From positions 171,368-235,367 of the forward strand of contig NZ_LN909045.1 in assembly GCF_001486585.1 (NCBI RefSeq): a DNA stretch of 64,000 bases. Direction: 5' to 3'. Within the stretch, counting starts at the first letter, position 1. Each line of letters opens with the position of its first letter. Under the pieces are notes generated by a model. That model saw only the letters and a list, made by a program, of their open reading frames with translations. It did no database searches and had not been told where the DNA came from. This document shows, one piece after another, positions 35,737-44,464 of this stretch. Both the position numbers and the translations under genes were made by a program. This stretch comes from Paenibacillus senegalimassiliensis (lineage in GTDB: Bacteria; Bacillota; Bacilli; Paenibacillales; Paenibacillaceae).

Positions 35737-37518
35737 ATGGGAAAAAGAAAATCAGGGATGTTTTTGACAAGTAGTCTTAAAGGAATAAGGGTTATGTATG
35801 AAGCCAACCCTGCAATGTTTTTGTTACATGTCTTCTTCACTGCTATTCATGGCTTGTCATGGGTTCTCCAAGTCGTATCGATGCAGAAGTTCTTTGATGC
35901 CGCGCAAAGATATGTTGCGAATGAAATAGATCTCTTCACTACGATCATCTATCTAGTAAGCATGGGGCTGGCTTATGCCTTATGCCAGCTTATGAACGGT
36001 GTAGATAATTGTCACGCACGTATCCTGAATATTCATGTTGGCAAAAGAACTAATAGACTCATTCACAAAAGGATGGGTGAAGTCAAAGCGATTGAACTTG
36101 AAGATACAAACTATCTTGACTTTGTAAATAAAGCTATAAAGGGCAGCGAAAATGTGGTGTGGGTATGTCTGACCCTTTTAGACCTGCTGTTTTTCTACAC
36201 AATCTATTTTGGATTTATGAGTTGGTATTTATTTGATTTGGAGCCTATCTTGGGCGTTAGTATCTTGGCCGTCTTTATCCCTTGCATTCTTTCTAAGCTT
36301 GTACAGGCAGTACACTTTAAAAAGCTTGAAGAGCAATCAGCCCCTGTCAGAAGAGAAACAGAGTTTTATGAAAGATGCATGACAGATAAGGAATATTTTA
36401 AAGAAACTAGACTATTGGGAGCATCGGAATTTTTTAAGGGTCTTTACATCTCTTCACTCACGAAGTTAAATAGATTAGTCTTTAAAGCTCAACTAAAAAA
36501 GAATATCCTTAACCTGATTTTAGATGCGGTTACCGTGATTGGCTACGGTATAATCATTTATATGCTTTTCGTATTTGTCATGAATGGGAAAATCTCGATC
36601 GGGACTTTCGCAGCTGTATTAGCTTCTATTTATAGACTATACAGTTTTATGAATGAGCTGATTTCAGAAAGAATCGGATGGGCATCTGAAAATATAGGAA
36701 CAGTTCAAAATTTCCTGGACTTCATCAAGAGAAGTGAAGGAGAACCAATTCGACAACAGGGATTAAGACCTCCGGAATTTGATATTAAATTACATAATGT
36801 AAGTTTCAATTATCCAATGACGGATAAGAAGGTTCTAGACAATATCAGTTTGACCATACAACATGGGGAAACTATAGCAATAGTAGGCGAAAATGGAAGC
36901 GGAAAGACAACATTATGCAGACTTATTATGGGATTGTACGAGGCAAATGAGGGCAAGGTCACTTATGGAGGCATACCTGTGGAGCATTTGCGTTATGATT
37001 TTACCTCTGCAGTATTTCAAAGATATTGCAAATACAATATGACTTTGCAGGAGAATATAACAATCAGTCAAATGAGCAAATCCATAGATGATGCCATGCT
37101 ACTGGATATTTGCGATAAGTCGGGCGTGACACTAGAAGGAAAAGATTATCAAGAAGGATTAAATACCATGCTGGGGCGTGATTTTGATGGGCAAGAGGTC
37201 TCTGGTGGTCAATGGCAGCGTATAGCTATTGCTCGTGGATTATGTAGAGATAACGACCTGATGATTTTAGATGAGCCAACTGCATCTATTGATCCTATTG
37301 AGGAAACACGACTCTATAGAGACTTTGCAGAAATATGCTCTGACAAGACAGCAATAATTGTTACTCACAGACTGGGATCCGCTAAAATTGCCGATAGAAT
37401 TATTGTGCTTAAAAACGGAAAAATAGTACAGGATGGGAAGCATAATCAACTTGTGAATAGAGAAGGGGAATATAAAAGAATGTATGAATCCCAGAGAAAG
37501 TGGTATGTCACTCAATGA
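35737..37518 (+). CDS. ABC exporter half-transporter, second of a pair
   Basis: A 593-residue partner of the preceding exporter: membrane domain followed by ATPase with Walker A GENGSGKTTLCR, signature VSGGQWQRIA and Walker B LMILDEPTASID. The Q-loop region reads SAVFQRYCKYNMTLQENI. It is also AT-rich and begins 17 nt after the first exporter gene, so the pair moved as a unit. The substrate is unknown. Confidence 0.85.
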   Translation: MGKRKSGMFLTSSLKGIRVMYEANPAMFLLHVFFTAIHGLSWVLQVVSMQKFFDAAQRYVANEIDLFTTIIYLVSMGLAYALCQLMNGVDNCHARILNIHVGKRTNRLIHKRMGEVKAIELEDTNYLDFVNKAIKGSENVVWVCLTLLDLLFFYTIYFGFMSWYLFDLEPILGVSILAVFIPCILSKLVQAVHFKKLEEQSAPVRRETEFYERCMTDKEYFKETRLLGASEFFKGLYISSLTKLNRLVFKAQLKKNILNLILDAVTVIGYGIIIYMLFVFVMNGKISIGTFAAVLASIYRLYSFMNELISERIGWASENIGTVQNFLDFIKRSEGEPIRQQGLRPPEFDIKLHNVSFNYPMTDKKVLDNISLTIQHGETIAIVGENGSGKTTLCRLIMGLYEANEGKVTYGGIPVEHLRYDFTSAVFQRYCKYNMTLQENITISQMSKSIDDAMLLDICDKSGVTLEGKDYQEGLNTMLGRDFDGQEVSGGQWQRIAIARGLCRDNDLMILDEPTASIDPIEETRLYRDFAEICSDKTAIIVTHRLGSAKIADRIIVLKNGKIVQDGKHNQLVNREGEYKRMYESQRKWYVTQ

Positions 37519-37653
37519 AAGAGAGAACAACCTGATGGTGAACGGGAAAATCTGGGCTTTTTAGATAGTCCCATATTTGTTTATCGTTTAATAGTAATCG
37601 TCTTAAAAATCCTAAGATAAGTAACGTTTGGAGGCCCTCTTCTTGATTGCTGC

Positions 37654-37728
37654 TCAGCCCTTGACCGCACCTGCTGTCAAACCGCTGACGGTATACTTCT
37701 GACCGAACAAGTAGAGGATAACGCTCCA
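37654..37728 (-). pseudogene. Relic of a carbohydrate ABC permease C-terminus
   Basis: On the minus strand 24 codons and a stop encode WSVILYLFGQKYTVSG followed by LTAGAVKG, a typical end of MalG/AraQ-type sugar permeases. In another frame just upstream, KALDEV continues the resemblance, so the relic is frameshifted and truncated. It marks a deletion that probably accompanied insertion of the AT-rich exporter pair. The rest of 37519-37782 shows nothing else. Confidence 0.55.
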
Positions 37729-37782
37729 GAAAGGTAACCTCGTCTAATGCCTTTGGAAAATCGAAGCTCTCTTTATTCTTAT

Positions 37783-38724
37783 TTATAGAGTATGAAAATG
37801 GCTGCTTAACGTATCTAATCTCTCAAGCATCAGATGCTTCAAGCTGGCAGGCTGAATAGAGGACAACGCTTCCCCGTAAGCCAGGAAATAGCTGGCGATA
37901 AACCGCTCTTCTCCCTGGTTGTAGAACCCTCTTATGATGTGCTTGCCATGCTCATGGTACAGCGCCATGGACGGATAATGCTCCTTATGGAACAGGTCCA
38001 CTCCTTTCCCAGACACTTCAACCTCGAACCAGGTGGCATCCGGCTCGCGATACATCTCTCTGGCATCCCCAAGAAAGTCGGCCAGCGGCTTGGCCGCATA
38101 TTGATCAGATGGCTCCACGGCATGGATCTTATCACAGCGGAACACTTGCGGCTTCTGCGTTTGGAAATTGTAAGCTGTCGCATACCACTGTCCATAGGCC
38201 GAGGTAATATCAAAGAACTGGGCGTAGTAACGTTTGAGACTGTCGCCTTTGGCATAACGTATCTCGCACACTTTTTCTTCAACGGCCATGTGGAGAATCT
38301 GGTCCAGGTATTTGCACTCATTGCTGCTCTGATAGCTGCTCAAGCTAAAGATCAATTCCATCTTCCGTAGCTTCTGCTTCCGTTCCTCGGAAATACATCC
38401 CTCGAACTTCTGCTTCAAGGTGGCGACGCTCAAGTGAAAGGGTGTGGATTGATAAGCACTTAACGTCTGCATGGAAAAATATAAGGCTTGCACCTCATCT
38501 ACAGTGAACACAATGGGCGACAATAGGCGGTTGGGCAGTATGCCATAGTGTCCGTTGCGTCCGGGCTTGGAATAAATAGGCATGCCAATTTCTTCTAAGG
38601 ACCCTATATCGCGAAGGGCGGTGCTTTTTGAAATAGCGTATCGCTCCATGATGTGCTTGAGCTGGAAGGACTTCTTATCATTGAGGTAGATCATCATATC
38701 GTTCAGACGTTCTGACTTTCTCAT
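37783..38724 (-). CDS. HTH-WYL-domain transcriptional regulator (YafY-like)
   Basis: A 313-residue regulator. The N-terminal HTH reads FQLKHIMERYAISKSTALRDIGSLEEIGMPIYS. The central WYL domain has VCEIRYAKGDSLKRYYAQFFDIT and GQWYATAYNFQTQKPQVFRCDKI. It is divergent from a PPOX-type flavoprotein gene and probably controls it from the shared 94-bp promoter region. Ligand binding by the WYL domain is known for the family; the ligand is unknown. Confidence 0.88.
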   Translation of the reverse strand: MRKSERLNDMMIYLNDKKSFQLKHIMERYAISKSTALRDIGSLEEIGMPIYSKPGRNGHYGILPNRLLSPIVFTVDEVQALYFSMQTLSAYQSTPFHLSVATLKQKFEGCISEERKQKLRKMELIFSLSSYQSSNECKYLDQILHMAVEEKVCEIRYAKGDSLKRYYAQFFDITSAYGQWYATAYNFQTQKPQVFRCDKIHAVEPSDQYAAKPLADFLGDAREMYREPDATWFEVEVSGKGVDLFHKEHYPSMALYHEHGKHIIRGFYNQGEERFIASYFLAYGEALSSIQPASLKHLMLERLDTLSSHFHTL

Positions 38725-38818
38725 GCGGATTCCTCTTTCTGATTAAAAGGTTTCATTTATTGACACCATTTAATAATATACTACAACTCAGAACGACAAT
38801 AAAAGGAGTGTAGGATAT

Positions 38819-39241
38819 ATGAATACAGAACAAGAATTTATCCGTATGATGGACATCCAGACTGAGCTTGCCTTGGCGACTTCGGTCCAGGATCAGCCCA
38901 ATGTGAGAATTGTGAATTTTTATTATGACAAGGATGCCAAGGTGATTATGTTCACCAGCTTCGTTCAAAATCAAAAGGTTAAAGAAATGGAAGTAAACGC
39001 TAGCGTGGCCTTTACCACCGTTCCCCATGAGGGAACCCAGCATGTCAAGGCGAAAGGGAAGGTGCAGAGAAGCCGACGAACGGTGGCCGAGGTAGCGGAG
39101 CTATTTAACCAGAAAATCCCTGGCTACCATGAAGTGGTAGAACAGGGCGGGGATGCGTTGGTGCTCTATGAGATTACCTTTGATTCAGCCGTCGTCACGT
39201 TGGATTTTGAGCATATTGGAAAGTACAGCCTGGCGGATTGA
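38819..39241 (+). CDS. Pyridoxamine 5'-phosphate oxidase-like (PPOX) flavin-binding protein
   Basis: A 140-residue split-barrel protein. Typical segments are ELALATSVQDQPNVRIVNFYY, VIMFTSFVQNQKVKEMEVN and VAFTTVPHEG. Such small proteins bind FMN or F420 and reduce or store flavin; the substrate is unknown. AAAGGAG lies upstream of the ATG. It is divergent from the WYL regulator. Confidence 0.82.
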   Translation: MNTEQEFIRMMDIQTELALATSVQDQPNVRIVNFYYDKDAKVIMFTSFVQNQKVKEMEVNASVAFTTVPHEGTQHVKAKGKVQRSRRTVAEVAELFNQKIPGYHEVVEQGGDALVLYEITFDSAVVTLDFEHIGKYSLAD

Positions 39242-39306
39242 TGCTTTTAGCAAAGGAGGAGGGGCGCTGCGGGTTCGCGGCGCCTTTTGCTTTGCTGCAT
39301 CACACT

Positions 39307-39693
39307 TCATAGAATGTGCAAGTCTTCAAATTCGACTCTGATCGAATCCCCTTCGTAATAGAAACGCAGAAGCAATGTCCAGTCGTTCAAATCTCCGCTT
39401 ACGGTAAGAGCATATTCGCAAGCCATACCCGAACCGTCAGTAAAAGGGTAGAATCGCAACTGCTTATACTCGTAGTTGGGACGGAAGGTGCAAGGCACAC
39501 CGTAGACATCAATTCCCCCGGTTTCCTCCACAATATGCTCTCTCATTTGCTGTAGCCATTCAGGCTTATAACTGCCCATATCATCCACAAGGGTGGGGAT
39601 GCGATCCAAATCTCCTTGAGCAAGCGCATTAACAATGGCTTGAACCGTAGGCATCACATCCTGTTCCTCGTAGTCCTTCGTTCTTGGAATCAT
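39307..39693 (-). CDS. Conserved hypothetical protein
   Basis: A 128-residue soluble protein that I do not recognise with certainty. Acidic, with aromatic-rich strands (YKQLRFYPFTDGSG, WTLLLRFYYEGD) suggesting a small alpha/beta domain. GGAGG stands seven bases before the ATG. It stands alone. Confidence 0.7.
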   Translation of the reverse strand: MIPRTKDYEEQDVMPTVQAIVNALAQGDLDRIPTLVDDMGSYKPEWLQQMREHIVEETGGIDVYGVPCTFRPNYEYKQLRFYPFTDGSGMACEYALTVSGDLNDWTLLLRFYYEGDSIRVEFEDLHIL

Positions 39694-39727
39694 AGCTTGG
39701 CCTCCGGGTGTTCGTAGTAGGTAAGTT

Positions 39728-40063
39728 TTATTTTATGGCTCTAAGAAAAAGCTGCAATAGCGCATATGCATCTTTACGTTGCGTATCTGTACATTGATCA
39801 AGAGCATCAATGATTAGCTTGGATTCATCGTTATTATGGGACTTGTCCAACTGGCCTAGAAGAAGCTGATCAGGAGACAATTTTAGTAAGGAACAGACGG
39901 CAAGCATGGTTTCAATCGACATCCCCACTTTTCCACGCTCAATATCAGCGCAAAACTTAGGTACACGTCCTATCCGCTCTGCGAATTCTTCTTGAGAAAG
40001 ACCTAACGCTTTTCTACGGGAACGAATGCGTTCACCGACAGCTATTTTATCATAATCGGTCAT
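39728..40063 (-). CDS. XRE-family helix-turn-helix regulator
   Basis: A 111-residue protein with an HTH_3 domain (GERIRSRRKALGLSQEEFAERIG and IERGKVGMSIETMLAVCSLL, about residues 10-65) and a short tail. The ATG at 40063 follows GGAAGG; the 40093 start is less likely. It is divergent from a small hypothetical gene. Its target is unknown. Confidence 0.85.
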   Translation of the reverse strand: MTDYDKIAVGERIRSRRKALGLSQEEFAERIGRVPKFCADIERGKVGMSIETMLAVCSLLKLSPDQLLLGQLDKSHNNDESKLIIDALDQCTDTQRKDAYALLQLFLRAIK

Positions 40064-40222
40064 GTTAAATCCTTCCTGAATCATAGTTTTCAAGTACTAT
40101 TATGTAGGAGTTTTAAATTGACTTTAATGAGTTATAAAGGTAATATTTATAGTAGTTTTAAGATTCTATATTCTTTCCTCTAAAGATTGAAGAAATACGT
40201 TGTTTGAAAAAGGAGAGGTAGA

Positions 40223-40507
40223 ATGCCAGTTCCTATATGGTTCCTTAATGCCATTCGTCAAAGGCTGGACTTGATTATGCTGGACATTGAACGGCAGTCA
40301 GAATGGCGTAAGCTTCGGGCCGAAGAGCGTAGCGCCTTTGGAGAAATGTTTCCTGGTGAGGACAAAATGAAGGGGGCAGATTATTTGGAATGGGAGGACA
40401 AGCATCTATTCAGACGAGCTGTTGAACATGAATTACTTTATACCCAAGGTGTGAAGGATGGTATTCAACTGATGATTGGCATAATGGAAGAAGTGAATAG
40501 TAAATAA
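40223..40507 (+). CDS. Small hypothetical protein
   Basis: A 94-residue, charge-rich, probably helical protein; no family recognised. AAAGGAGAGG precedes the ATG, and divergence from the XRE regulator suggests a regulated partner. It is the last gene before the CRISPR leader. Confidence 0.65.
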   Translation: MPVPIWFLNAIRQRLDLIMLDIERQSEWRKLRAEERSAFGEMFPGEDKMKGADYLEWEDKHLFRRAVEHELLYTQGVKDGIQLMIGIMEEVNSK

Positions 40508-40640
40508 GGAGCAAATACGCAGGGGCAAAATTCCAAGCAGCATTGCTGGAAGAACGAGTGGAAAAATGGTATTGCATTTGGGTTGCAATTTTTAAATAAT
40601 ACAACAATAATTAGGGTAGCTGTATTGTGAAAATCATTTT

Positions 40641-40809
40641 GGTGCGAACCCCAAGCGAACATGATTTTCCTGGGAGATTCGCACCAAAATAATTTACTTT
40701 CATTTCTTTATATGTAAAAATATAGAATAATTTGAGCTGTTTTTAATGGTATAAGGGCTCAAAAAGGCTAATTAAGCTGGATAATACCCTTATTATGTTA
40801 AAAATCGGA
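40641..40809 (+). promoter_or_regulatory. CRISPR leader
   Basis: An AT-rich non-coding stretch immediately 5' of the first repeat. It begins with a 45-nt element with self-complementary ends (GGTGCGAACCCC to TTCGCACC, 40641-40685). Orientation is set by the repeats ending in ATTGAAAT on the plus strand and by variant repeats at the far end. Array transcription and new-spacer acquisition are expected here. Confidence 0.75.
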
Positions 40810-41702
40810 GTCGCACCTTACGCAGGTGCGTGGATTGAAATACCTAAAATTCCTCCTTTGTTTTTACCTCTTGAGTCGCACCTTACGCAGGTGCGTGGAT
40901 TGAAATCGGGTTGACCGGGAGCTGAAGGCGCTCGGCGTTGTTGTCGCACCTTACGCAGGTGCGTGGATTGAAATAAGAAGTCGTTGATTTTATTCACAAA
41001 AAGTTTGTCGTCGCACCTTACGCAGGTGCGTGGATTGAAATATGATATTAGGCTTGTTGTCGTCTGCCACGTTCCGTCGCACCTTACGCAGGTGCGTGGA
41101 TTGAAATACACCAATGGCGAGACGGTCAACTTGCAGGTGTTTCGGTCGCACCTTACGCAGGTGCGTGGATTGAAATTTCGTGCGGTTCGCGTCAGCCAGC
41201 TTGATCAGGGCGTCGCACCTTACGCAGGTGCGTGGATTGAAATAATTTGATCAAGATCGGCATGAGCGAACCAATTACCGTCGCACCTTACGCAGGTGCG
41301 TGGATTGAAATGGGTGGCCGAGGATACTTGGGCTCGGGAAATTGAGTCGCACCTTACGCAGGTGCGTGGATTGAAATTAATTATGGCAAATGCAATCAAT
41401 TACGCAGAAATTGTCGCACCTTACGCAGGTGCGTGGATTGAAATAATTTGATCAAGATCGGCATGAGCGAACCAATTACCGTCGCACCTTACATAGGTGC
41501 GTGGATTGAAATAGGAGCATATTGGGGATACGGTGGCACATATCACCGGTCGCACCTTACATAGGTGCGTGGATTGAAATGAGACAATCGGTACAGGCAT
41601 GGAGCAAAGTCAGGATGGTCGCACCTTACATAGGTGCGTGGATTGAAATCCGGCTCCGCTAATCATTACAGATGGACACATCGTCGCACCTTACATAGGT
41701 GC
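40810..41702 (+). CRISPR. Subtype I-C CRISPR array, 14 repeats (last truncated), 13 spacers
   Basis: The 32-nt repeat starts GTCGCACCTTACGCAGGTGC and ends GTGGATTGAAAT, the subtype I-C (Dvulg) pattern. Repeats start at 40810, 40875, 40943, 41010, 41076, 41145, 41212, 41280, 41346, 41413, 41481, 41549, 41618 and 41683. Spacers are 33-37 nt. Repeats 11-14 carry ACATAGG instead of ACGCAGG, as expected at the old, leader-distal end. Repeat 14 stops matching after 20 nt. Spacers 7 (41244-41279) and 10 (41445-41480) are identical. Spacer 5 (41108-41144) resembles a prophage gene in this window. No cas genes are in the window, so the interference machinery, if present, is encoded elsewhere. Confidence 0.97.
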
Positions 41703-41763
41703 CGATGATGGGTTATAATAGTGGTGAATATCCTTGATATAGCGGGGTTTTTAAGAGGTAGCT

Positions 41764-41803
41764 ACCGTCCCGAAATACGTCTTGGGGACATAATGGGGAC
41801 GGT
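41764..41803 (-). terminator. Hairpin after the integrase gene
   Basis: Arms ACCGTCCC (41764-41771) and GGGACGGT (41796-41803) flank a 24-nt loop. It sits just beyond the integrase stop, and the region 41703-41805 must hold the left prophage attachment site if the prophage starts here. Confidence 0.45.
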
Positions 41804-41805
41804 TT

Positions 41806-43065
41806 CTATATATGTTTTTGGGCACGCTCTCCGAATCGATCAAATTCGGTAGCTGCCTGGTCTTCCATGCTCTTGGTCACGTGGCTATACGTGGTCTGGA
41901 GCATTTTTTCATTCGCGTGTCCTAATCGTTCAGCAACGGCCTTAGCCGGAATACCTCGCTCCAGCAGATAAGTAGCGGAGGTGTGCCGCAATCCGTGAAG
42001 CTTTATATACCTGAATCCGTTCTTTGCAAGAAACTCTCTCCACCAGCTATATGGTGTGTTTGGATGATAAGGGATCCCGTCGCCCTTGTGGAAGAGAAAT
42101 TGTCTGTCTTCTGGAGCTTTCCACTTACCTGCAGCTTTCGCTTCCCACATCTGTTTTTTCCAAGTCCTATTCACATAGTCCTGCAGCTCCTGCATATACC
42201 ATTCCGGCATCACGACCCAGCGCTCAGAGCTTTTATTTTTTGGCCCCTTGATCAAATGACGACCTTTAATTTTTGCAGGGCTGTTTTCGTCAATCTGTAG
42301 CCGGTTGTCCCCAAAGTCGCAATCGTCAATCTCAAGCGTGATAACCTCTCCGCGCCTAAACGCCCCCAAAAAGGTAGCTAGGATTAAGAGCCGCCAAATC
42401 GTTGGTTGCTGCTCTAGCGCAATCAAAATGTCTCCTATCTCACTCCCGTCATAAACCTTCACTGCTTCTTTTGTTGACTTCGGCCACTTCACACCTTTAC
42501 ATGGGTTGGCGTCTATCACCTGCCATTCCTTTGCCCGCTCAAGAACGTTTTTTAGTACCCGAAGCGCGTATATCTGCGTATCGGCATCTAGTGACCCGGG
42601 TCTCCCGTCTTTACGCGCTTCGGGTGACTTTAGGTACTCCTTGAAGTCTGTGATGTGCATGGTCGTGATGTCTTGAAGCTTTAGATGACCGAAATTCGGA
42701 AAAATGTGATTGCGCAAATGTTGGTCATAAATAACCGCTGAGTATTCAGACAAGTTGTCTGGGTCGCTGGCATACTTGGGCCGCCAATGATTATCCGTAA
42801 ACTCTTTAAATGTCATATCACTTGACTTAATGTACTCCCCTGAGAGCACACGACGTTTAAAGTCCGAGAGTTGGTCATCCAGATAATCCTTAAGCTTTCG
42901 CCCTGCATCCTTGTACCCTTTACATTTTTCGGACATCTTCATTAACGATGGGTCATCAATTTCAATCGTTTCGCCAGGTCGGTTTCGTCGGCCATCGGCG
43001 TAATAGCCAAGATCGACACGCAGCCGCCAGGTAAACACGCCGCGCTTCTCAATACTACCTTTCAA
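41806..43065 (-). CDS. int: Tyrosine-family phage integrase
   Basis: A 419-residue integrase. The N-terminal arm-binding domain begins KGSIEKRGVFTWRLRVDLGYY. A SAM-like core-binding domain follows (about 75-180), then the catalytic domain. Catalytic residues are visible: Arg in LGAFRRGEV, the HxxR box in LHGLRHTSATYLLERG, His in ERLGHAN and Tyr in TTYSHV. It lies at the left end of the prophage, pointing towards the CRISPR array only about 100 bp away, so the insertion site is in or beside the array. Confidence 0.93.
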   Translation of the reverse strand: MKGSIEKRGVFTWRLRVDLGYYADGRRNRPGETIEIDDPSLMKMSEKCKGYKDAGRKLKDYLDDQLSDFKRRVLSGEYIKSSDMTFKEFTDNHWRPKYASDPDNLSEYSAVIYDQHLRNHIFPNFGHLKLQDITTMHITDFKEYLKSPEARKDGRPGSLDADTQIYALRVLKNVLERAKEWQVIDANPCKGVKWPKSTKEAVKVYDGSEIGDILIALEQQPTIWRLLILATFLGAFRRGEVITLEIDDCDFGDNRLQIDENSPAKIKGRHLIKGPKNKSSERWVVMPEWYMQELQDYVNRTWKKQMWEAKAAGKWKAPEDRQFLFHKGDGIPYHPNTPYSWWREFLAKNGFRYIKLHGLRHTSATYLLERGIPAKAVAERLGHANEKMLQTTYSHVTKSMEDQAATEFDRFGERAQKHI

Positions 43066-43156
43066 TTTCCATCACTCCAAACATATGTTCTATTCCGGGC
43101 TATATTTAAACGGCCTTACGGCCGGGAAGCACGAAGGTTAAAAGTTATGTATTATG

Positions 43157-43621
43157 CTAAATTGTCTCAATAACTCCAAGAGGATCGAAAGTGATTGTGT
43201 ACTGCTCGTCCACCTTTAAATATAATCCGTATTTGCTAGTGTAACGATCTATAGCTACTTGCAAGAACTCTTCGGTTACGCCTAAATACTCAGATAACTC
43301 GTACCTGCCGGATATGCGCGATTTGTGTGCTTGGATAATACGATCAAAAGGTATCATACATTGATAGGCATATTGCCTCGCCAATAGCTCCTGCTTGCGG
43401 TTACGAATGGGGAACTGATCAAGGATGTCGCCACTTCCTGTAACGTAATGTGCAATTTCTTCTGCCAGCGCACAGGTCTTCTCCACCTCAGTTAAATCCT
43501 TATTAACTCCCACCATATTTCCTTTAAGGAGGGCTTTGGCGTTTGACTTAAATCGCGCCTCGTAAACATACAAGTTCAGCTTTTCCGCTACGATTAATAG
43601 GCTCTCGTACCCCATCAGCAC
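43157..43621 (-). CDS. ImmA/IrrE-family metallopeptidase
   Basis: A 154-residue protein with the phage ImmA pattern: LAEEIAHYVTGSGDILDQ contains the zinc-site EExxH (first His of HExxH replaced by Glu, common in this branch), and a Met/Arg-rich NRKQELLARQYAYQCMIPF follows. ICEBs1 ImmA cleaves its cognate repressor to allow induction. It is co-directional with, and 6 nt behind, the CI-like gene, the usual arrangement. Confidence 0.85.
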   Translation of the reverse strand: MLMGYESLLIVAEKLNLYVYEARFKSNAKALLKGNMVGVNKDLTEVEKTCALAEEIAHYVTGSGDILDQFPIRNRKQELLARQYAYQCMIPFDRIIQAHKSRISGRYELSEYLGVTEEFLQVAIDRYTSKYGLYLKVDEQYTITFDPLGVIETI

Positions 43622-43627
43622 ACGCTC

Positions 43628-44077
43628 CTACTTATTGCGTTTCTTTTTGTGAAGTTGCTCTAACATATCCAAGTCCTCTCGCATCAGCTTTTGTTGCTCT
43701 TCGGAGTAGTCGTCGTTGTGTGCTGCGATAACTGTTAAATGTGGCTTGGTGCAACGCTCATATTGCGCTTCCAGAGTGGTATCCACGGTGTACTTTCCGA
43801 TGTCGTCTAGGGCGTTGTACTTGCGAAGGATGTCTTCCTCATGCTGTGTAAGCTCAATACTTTCAGGGATAGCTTCATCTTCCCACCCCATCAAGTAGGC
43901 GGGTGTGGTTTTTAGGGCTTTTGCCAGTGGCTCAAGTATAGACAAGGGCATATTATCTATCTCGTCACCTTCATATCTGTAAACTGTAGCTCTATTTTTC
44001 CCTAATGAGGCTGACAGTTGGTCAACTGATAATCGTAGTTCTTTTCTTCGCTTTTTAATTCGGTCACCTATAGTCAT
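43628..44077 (-). CDS. CI-like phage repressor (XRE HTH)
   Basis: A 149-residue repressor with an HTH_3 domain at the N-terminus (GDRIKKRRKELRLSVDQLSASLGKNRATVYRYE) and an alpha-helical C-terminal half. It is divergent from the Cro-like gene, with several related operator palindromes between and behind them. It probably maintains lysogeny and is a likely substrate of the neighbouring ImmA protein. Confidence 0.88.
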   Translation of the reverse strand: MTIGDRIKKRRKELRLSVDQLSASLGKNRATVYRYEGDEIDNMPLSILEPLAKALKTTPAYLMGWEDEAIPESIELTQHEEDILRKYNALDDIGKYTVDTTLEAQYERCTKPHLTVIAAHNDDYSEEQQKLMREDLDMLEQLHKKKRNK

Positions 44078-44113
44078 TTTCTGACCTCCTTACGAAACTA
44101 TATTATTACTAAA

Positions 44114-44233
44114 TTCGCATATTTGCAACAAAAATTTTATCATCATTCAATATTAGTTGCGATCCATGCGAAAAAAGTATTGACTTAGTTTACCCAGTAT
44201 TATAATATTTAATTAATCGCACCACATGCGACA
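44114..44233. promoter_or_regulatory. Divergent lysogeny promoter region with operator sites
   Basis: Three related inverted repeats with half-site TCGCAT or TTGCA: about 44114-44128 (TTCGCATATTTGCAA), 44157-44172 (TTGCGATCCATGCGAA) and 44215-44233 (core TCGCA-N5-TGCGA). A plus-strand promoter is suggested by TTGACT at 44180-44185 and TATAAT around 44201. They lie between cI and cro, as in lambda-type switches. Confidence 0.65.
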
Positions 44234-44254
44234 AAATAAAGGGAGGTGATACTA

Positions 44255-44464
44255 GTGAACACTAACAAACTTCGGGGCAAAATCGTCGAGTGTGGATTGT
44301 CGGTTTCAGAGTTAGCCCTTAGAGTAGGACTGGATAGAGCCACGCTATATAGAAAAATAAAGAAACAAGAGTTTAGTGTAAGCGAAGCCGTTTTGATCAG
44401 TCGGGAACTTAATCTTTCAAAAGATGAGGTAATGGCTATTTTTTTTACTTCTTTTGTCGCATGA
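44255..44464 (+). CDS. Cro-like small HTH protein
   Basis: A 69-residue protein that is almost only a helix-turn-helix (LSVSELALRVGLDRATLYRKIKKQEFSVSEAVLISRELNLS). The GTG at 44255 follows GGGAGGTGA at good spacing. It is divergent from CI and likely represses lysogenic transcription or starts early gene expression. An operator palindrome overlaps its 3' end. Confidence 0.8.
   Translation: MNTNKLRGKIVECGLSVSELALRVGLDRATLYRKIKKQEFSVSEAVLISRELNLSKDEVMAIFFTSFVA

Noticed and set aside
33554..37782. Bacteriocin or lanthipeptide precursor near the exporter pair
   Set aside because: The exporters lack a C39 peptidase and no short ORF with a leader-core pattern and ribosome binding site was seen in the flanking gaps.
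40818..41250. ORFs on both strands through the CRISPR array (103 and 88 codons)
   Set aside because: They run through repeats and spacers; the repeating peptides come from the 32-nt repeat and no ribosome binding site is present.
41108..41682. Other spacers matching the prophage within the window
   Set aside because: By eye only spacer 5 gave a match; spacer 9 probably targets a capsid gene outside the window. A computed search could find weaker matches.
40100..41805. Search for I-C cas genes beside the array
   Set aside because: Neither the genes upstream (XRE regulator, 94-residue protein) nor the prophage genes downstream resemble cas3, cas5, cas7, cas8c, cas4, cas1 or cas2.
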